From contig CAJUDM010000013.1 in assembly GCA_910584915.1 (NCBI GenBank), forward strand, positions 58,182-122,181: a DNA stretch of 64,000 nucleotides, written 5' to 3'. Below are positions 61,751 through 64,000 of the stretch, piece by piece (position 1 is the stretch's first letter; each line of letters begins with the position of its first letter). A program made the position numbers and the translations under genes. The notes beneath the pieces were generated by a model. It was given only the letters and a program-made list of their open reading frames with translations, was not told the origin of the DNA and ran no database searches. This DNA comes from an uncultured Lachnospiraceae bacterium (GTDB lineage Bacteria; Bacillota; Clostridia; Lachnospirales; Lachnospiraceae).

Positions 61751-63568
61751 ATGATCTCACAGAAACTGGAAAATCTATTGAATCTGTCTCTGGAAACTGC
61801 TCCCGAGGAGAGGGAGAGATCCCTGGAACTGCCGGTGGGCGTGGAGGGAGACAGGTGGGAACTGATCATAAAATATCACGGTGATCTCAGGGGGGCTTTG
61901 CAAAGGGCGGGCCTGGCGCGGCAGGGTCAGTCTGAGGCGGACCTGCCCGGAGTCAGTCAGCCCGGGTTGGAAGTCTCCGATGCGCTGCAGGTGGAATACC
62001 TGCTGACGGGCTATGCGATCATAACGGCAGGGCGGGCGGCGATAGAAAGGCTCTCCGCCCTGCCGGAAATTGACTTTGTGGAAAAGCCGAAGGCGCTGTA
62101 TGAGGGGGAGATCAGCATTGGGCAGGGGAAGCTTGCCTCCTGCGTGCAGGAGGTGACGGACAGGGAGCCCTTCTTAAGTGGGGAGGGCTGCCTTGTGGGA
62201 ATACCGGATTCCGGTATCGATTATAGGAACGGTGCGTTTCTGGACGGACAGGGACAGAGCCGTATTTTGTTTTTGTGGGATCAGACCCTGCAGGCGGACG
62301 AGGAGAGGAATCTTATGCCGCCGCAGGGCTTTTTTCATGGCGTGGAATTCACGAAAGAACAGCTCGATCAGAGCATAGCTTCCGGCGGGGAACTCACGTT
62401 TGACCGTTCCGGTCACGGAACCGGTGTGGCGGCGATCGCGGCGGGAAGAGAAGGCGTGGCGCCCGCGACAGGGCTCCTGATCGTAAAGCTTGGGAGCGGA
62501 AGCGGAGCGGCGGGATCCTCCCGCACAACGGAGCTGATGCGCGCCATCGCATGGATGCTTCAGAAGGCGCAGGAGTTGGAGATGCCTCTTGCCATCAATA
62601 TCAGCTACGGCAGTACCTACGGCTCCCATGACGGGACTTCGCTGTTGGAGACTTTTTTGGACAGCGCGGCGGAAAGTTATAAGACGGTGATCTGCGTAGG
62701 CAGCGGAAATGAGGGGGCGGCTGCAGGACACACGCAGGTTATCTTGGACGGAGAGACGGAAAAGCGTGTGGAGTGCAGCGTGGCGCCGTATCAGGAGGCC
62801 TGCAATGTCTCGATTTGGAAAAATTACGGGGATGTGTTCCGGCTTGAACTGATATCTCCGGGCGGAGAGCGGCTGGAGATTCCGCTTGACAGGATCGGGA
62901 AGCGGGATTTTGTGCTGGACGGGACAAAGATTTTATTTTACTGCGGAGAGCCTGCACCCTACACCAGGCTGCAGGAGTTTTATTTTGATTTTCTCGGGGA
63001 TCCCTATATCGTATCTGGCATCTGGACGTTTGTGCTGGTGCCGGTGAGAATCATCCAGGGTGCTGTCAGTTTTTATCTGCCGTCGGCGGAGGCGGTGAAC
63101 AGAGGGACAAATTTTTTCCGCCCCACAGCGGCGGTGTCGATGACGATCCCCTCCACAGCTCAGAAGGTCATTACCGTGGGGGCGTACAATCCTCTGTATC
63201 AGGAGTATGCGGACTTTTCGGGGAGAGGTTATCCCATAGGGGAGGAGACGTCCGGAGAGGGAAAATTCTACTATGAGCAGCAGATGAAACCGGATCTCTG
63301 CGCGCCCGGAACGGATATCCTGGTGCCGGACGGGCAGGGCAGTTACGCGGTGGTCTCCGGCACATCCTTTGCAGCGCCTTTTGTCACAGGGAGCAGTGCT
63401 CTTTTGCTGGAGTGGGGGATCGTTAAGGGGAATGATCCGTATCTGTACGGGGAGAAGGTGAAGGCGTATTTTATAAAGGGGGCGAGGAGGCTGCCGGGAT
63501 ACACGAGGTATCCGAATGAGATGATCGGGTGGGGGGCGCTGTGTGTGGCTTCAAGTCTTCCGATCTGA
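61751..63568 (+). CDS. S8 family subtilisin-like serine protease
   Basis: 605 residues without a recognisable signal peptide. The catalytic triad is Asp153 (GIPDSGIDY), His222 (RSGHGTGVAAIAAG) and Ser539 (VSGTSFAAPFVTG); GSGNEGAAAG supplies the oxyanion Asn. The first 120 residues look like a propeptide or CspA/B/C-type prodomain. A beta-rich insert (about 330-440) splits the catalytic domain, as in Csp-like germination proteases. Substrate unknown. All catalytic residues are intact, so it is not a pseudoprotease. Confidence 0.9.
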   Translation: MISQKLENLLNLSLETAPEERERSLELPVGVEGDRWELIIKYHGDLRGALQRAGLARQGQSEADLPGVSQPGLEVSDALQVEYLLTGYAIITAGRAAIERLSALPEIDFVEKPKALYEGEISIGQGKLASCVQEVTDREPFLSGEGCLVGIPDSGIDYRNGAFLDGQGQSRILFLWDQTLQADEERNLMPPQGFFHGVEFTKEQLDQSIASGGELTFDRSGHGTGVAAIAAGREGVAPATGLLIVKLGSGSGAAGSSRTTELMRAIAWMLQKAQELEMPLAINISYGSTYGSHDGTSLLETFLDSAAESYKTVICVGSGNEGAAAGHTQVILDGETEKRVECSVAPYQEACNVSIWKNYGDVFRLELISPGGERLEIPLDRIGKRDFVLDGTKILFYCGEPAPYTRLQEFYFDFLGDPYIVSGIWTFVLVPVRIIQGAVSFYLPSAEAVNRGTNFFRPTAAVSMTIPSTAQKVITVGAYNPLYQEYADFSGRGYPIGEETSGEGKFYYEQQMKPDLCAPGTDILVPDGQGSYAVVSGTSFAAPFVTGSSALLLEWGIVKGNDPYLYGEKVKAYFIKGARRLPGYTRYPNEMIGWGALCVASSLPI

Positions 63569-63684
63569 GGAGGGGATAGTCTGCCGGGGTAAAACGGATA
63601 AATATTTAATCTAAAGTACAACTAAATGTGTGCAATATCATAAAGGAAATTGCTTCACTTTCTCACAAATAAATCAGATTCTAC

Positions 63685-63713
63685 TTGTAAATAACAGAAA
63701 AAATGATTATAAT
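63685..63713 (+). promoter_or_regulatory. Promoter of the AlbA_2 gene
   Basis: TTGTAA (63685-63690), 17 bases, TATAAT (63708-63713), 45 bases before the start codon. Confidence 0.7.
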
Positions 63714-63758
63714 AATTGTTAGATTAGAATATGATTTGAATTGGTTGGAGGATATTTT

Positions 63759-64000
63759 ATGTTCGTGGAAAATAAGACAACTGAATTCAAGCGAGAATAT
63801 GTGGAAGATATTAAAAACACGATTGTTGCCTTTGCAAACTGTGATGGCGGTACACTTTATATCGGAGTGAACGACGATGGAACAGCTTGCGGTGTCGATG
63901 ATGTTGATGATACTATGTTACGTGTTACCAATGCAGTCAGGGATACTGTGCGGCCAGATATTACTATGTTTGTGGAATGCCGTAATGATGTAATGGACGA
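63759..64000 (+). CDS. AlbA_2 / Schlafen-type ATP-binding transcriptional regulator (3' end outside window)
   Basis: The first 80 residues are present and the frame is open to the window end. ENKTTEFKREYVEDIKNTIV, AFANCDGGTLYIGVNDDG and the following Asp/Val-rich part are typical of the AlbA_2 (AAA_4, Schlafen-like) domain, often followed by an ATPase-like and a winged-helix domain. TTGGAGGAT precedes the ATG. AT-rich relative to the protease gene. Role unknown. Confidence 0.85.
   Translation, partial: MFVENKTTEFKREYVEDIKNTIVAFANCDGGTLYIGVNDDGTACGVDDVDDTMLRVTNAVRDTVRPDITMFVECRNDVMD

Noticed and set aside
61751..63568. Inactive Csp-type pseudoprotease
   Set aside because: Asp, His, Ser and the oxyanion Asn are all present in the expected motifs.

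Overview
The window looks like chromosome from a Gram-positive, low-to-mid GC Clostridia, most likely a Lachnospiraceae gut commensal. This is inferred from strong purine-rich Shine-Dalgarno sites, the rho / rpmE / DUF1385 / prmC / prfA order, the small DUF4250 and DUF4364 proteins, two YesMN-type two-component systems beside CUT1 sugar ABC transporters, and a rich set of glycoside hydrolases. There is no rRNA, no clear prophage and no transposase. One tRNA (Val, anticodon CAC) was found.

Layout. 1-4008 is the 3' part of addA (recombination nuclease/helicase). 4262-5098 is an AT-rich two-gene unit: a small protein plus a protein with ADP-ribosyltransferase-like motifs. 5329-8290 carries clpB and a DUF4250 gene. 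8458-15077 is carbohydrate module 1: histidine kinase, response regulator, solute-binding lipoprotein and two permeases. 15254-18781 holds a GH28-like beta-helix enzyme and a GH36 alpha-galactosidase. 18836-20623 is an AAA-ATPase/PD-(D/E)XK protein with an odd in-frame palindromic insertion. 20826-27464 is carbohydrate module 2: solute-binding protein, two permeases, kinase and regulator. 27469-33910 holds two GH43 enzymes, a GH88 unsaturated glucuronyl hydrolase, KduI and a KduD-like dehydrogenase. Together these suggest uptake of oligosaccharides from a uronate-containing plant or host polysaccharide, trimming of side chains, and conversion of the unsaturated uronate towards 2-keto-3-deoxygluconate. 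No polysaccharide lyase, KDG kinase, KDPG aldolase or transporter ATPase gene lies in the window. 34065-41718 holds a discoidin-like protein, a polysaccharide deacetylase, tRNA-Val, a membrane/spermidine-synthase fusion, rarA, a DUF4364 protein and malic enzyme. 42125-47378 is the housekeeping block rho, rpmE, DUF1385, prmC, prfA. 47555-49595 encodes a SUKH-like protein and a small unknown.

49870-61608 is a complete type III-A CRISPR-Cas locus: cas6, cas10/csm1, csm2, csm3, csm4, csm5, a 26-unit array, a toxin-antitoxin-like gene pair, cas1, cas2 and csm6. The array reads left to right: repeats end in the type III handle ACGGAAAC, and repeat decay is at the right end. Several spacers are antisense to what look like ribosome-binding-site/start-codon regions, and one is antisense to a start resembling the phage DUF739 family. 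The window ends with an S8 subtilisin-like protease and the start of an AlbA_2/Schlafen-type ATP-binding protein.

The most interesting items are the gene pair inserted between the array and cas1, the spacer bias towards translation starts, a broken repeat unit lacking the crRNA handle, the ADP-ribosyltransferase-like pair, and recurrent 36-39 bp degenerate tandem repeats inside or next to otherwise ordinary genes. All calls come from reading the sequence by eye; no database search was run.
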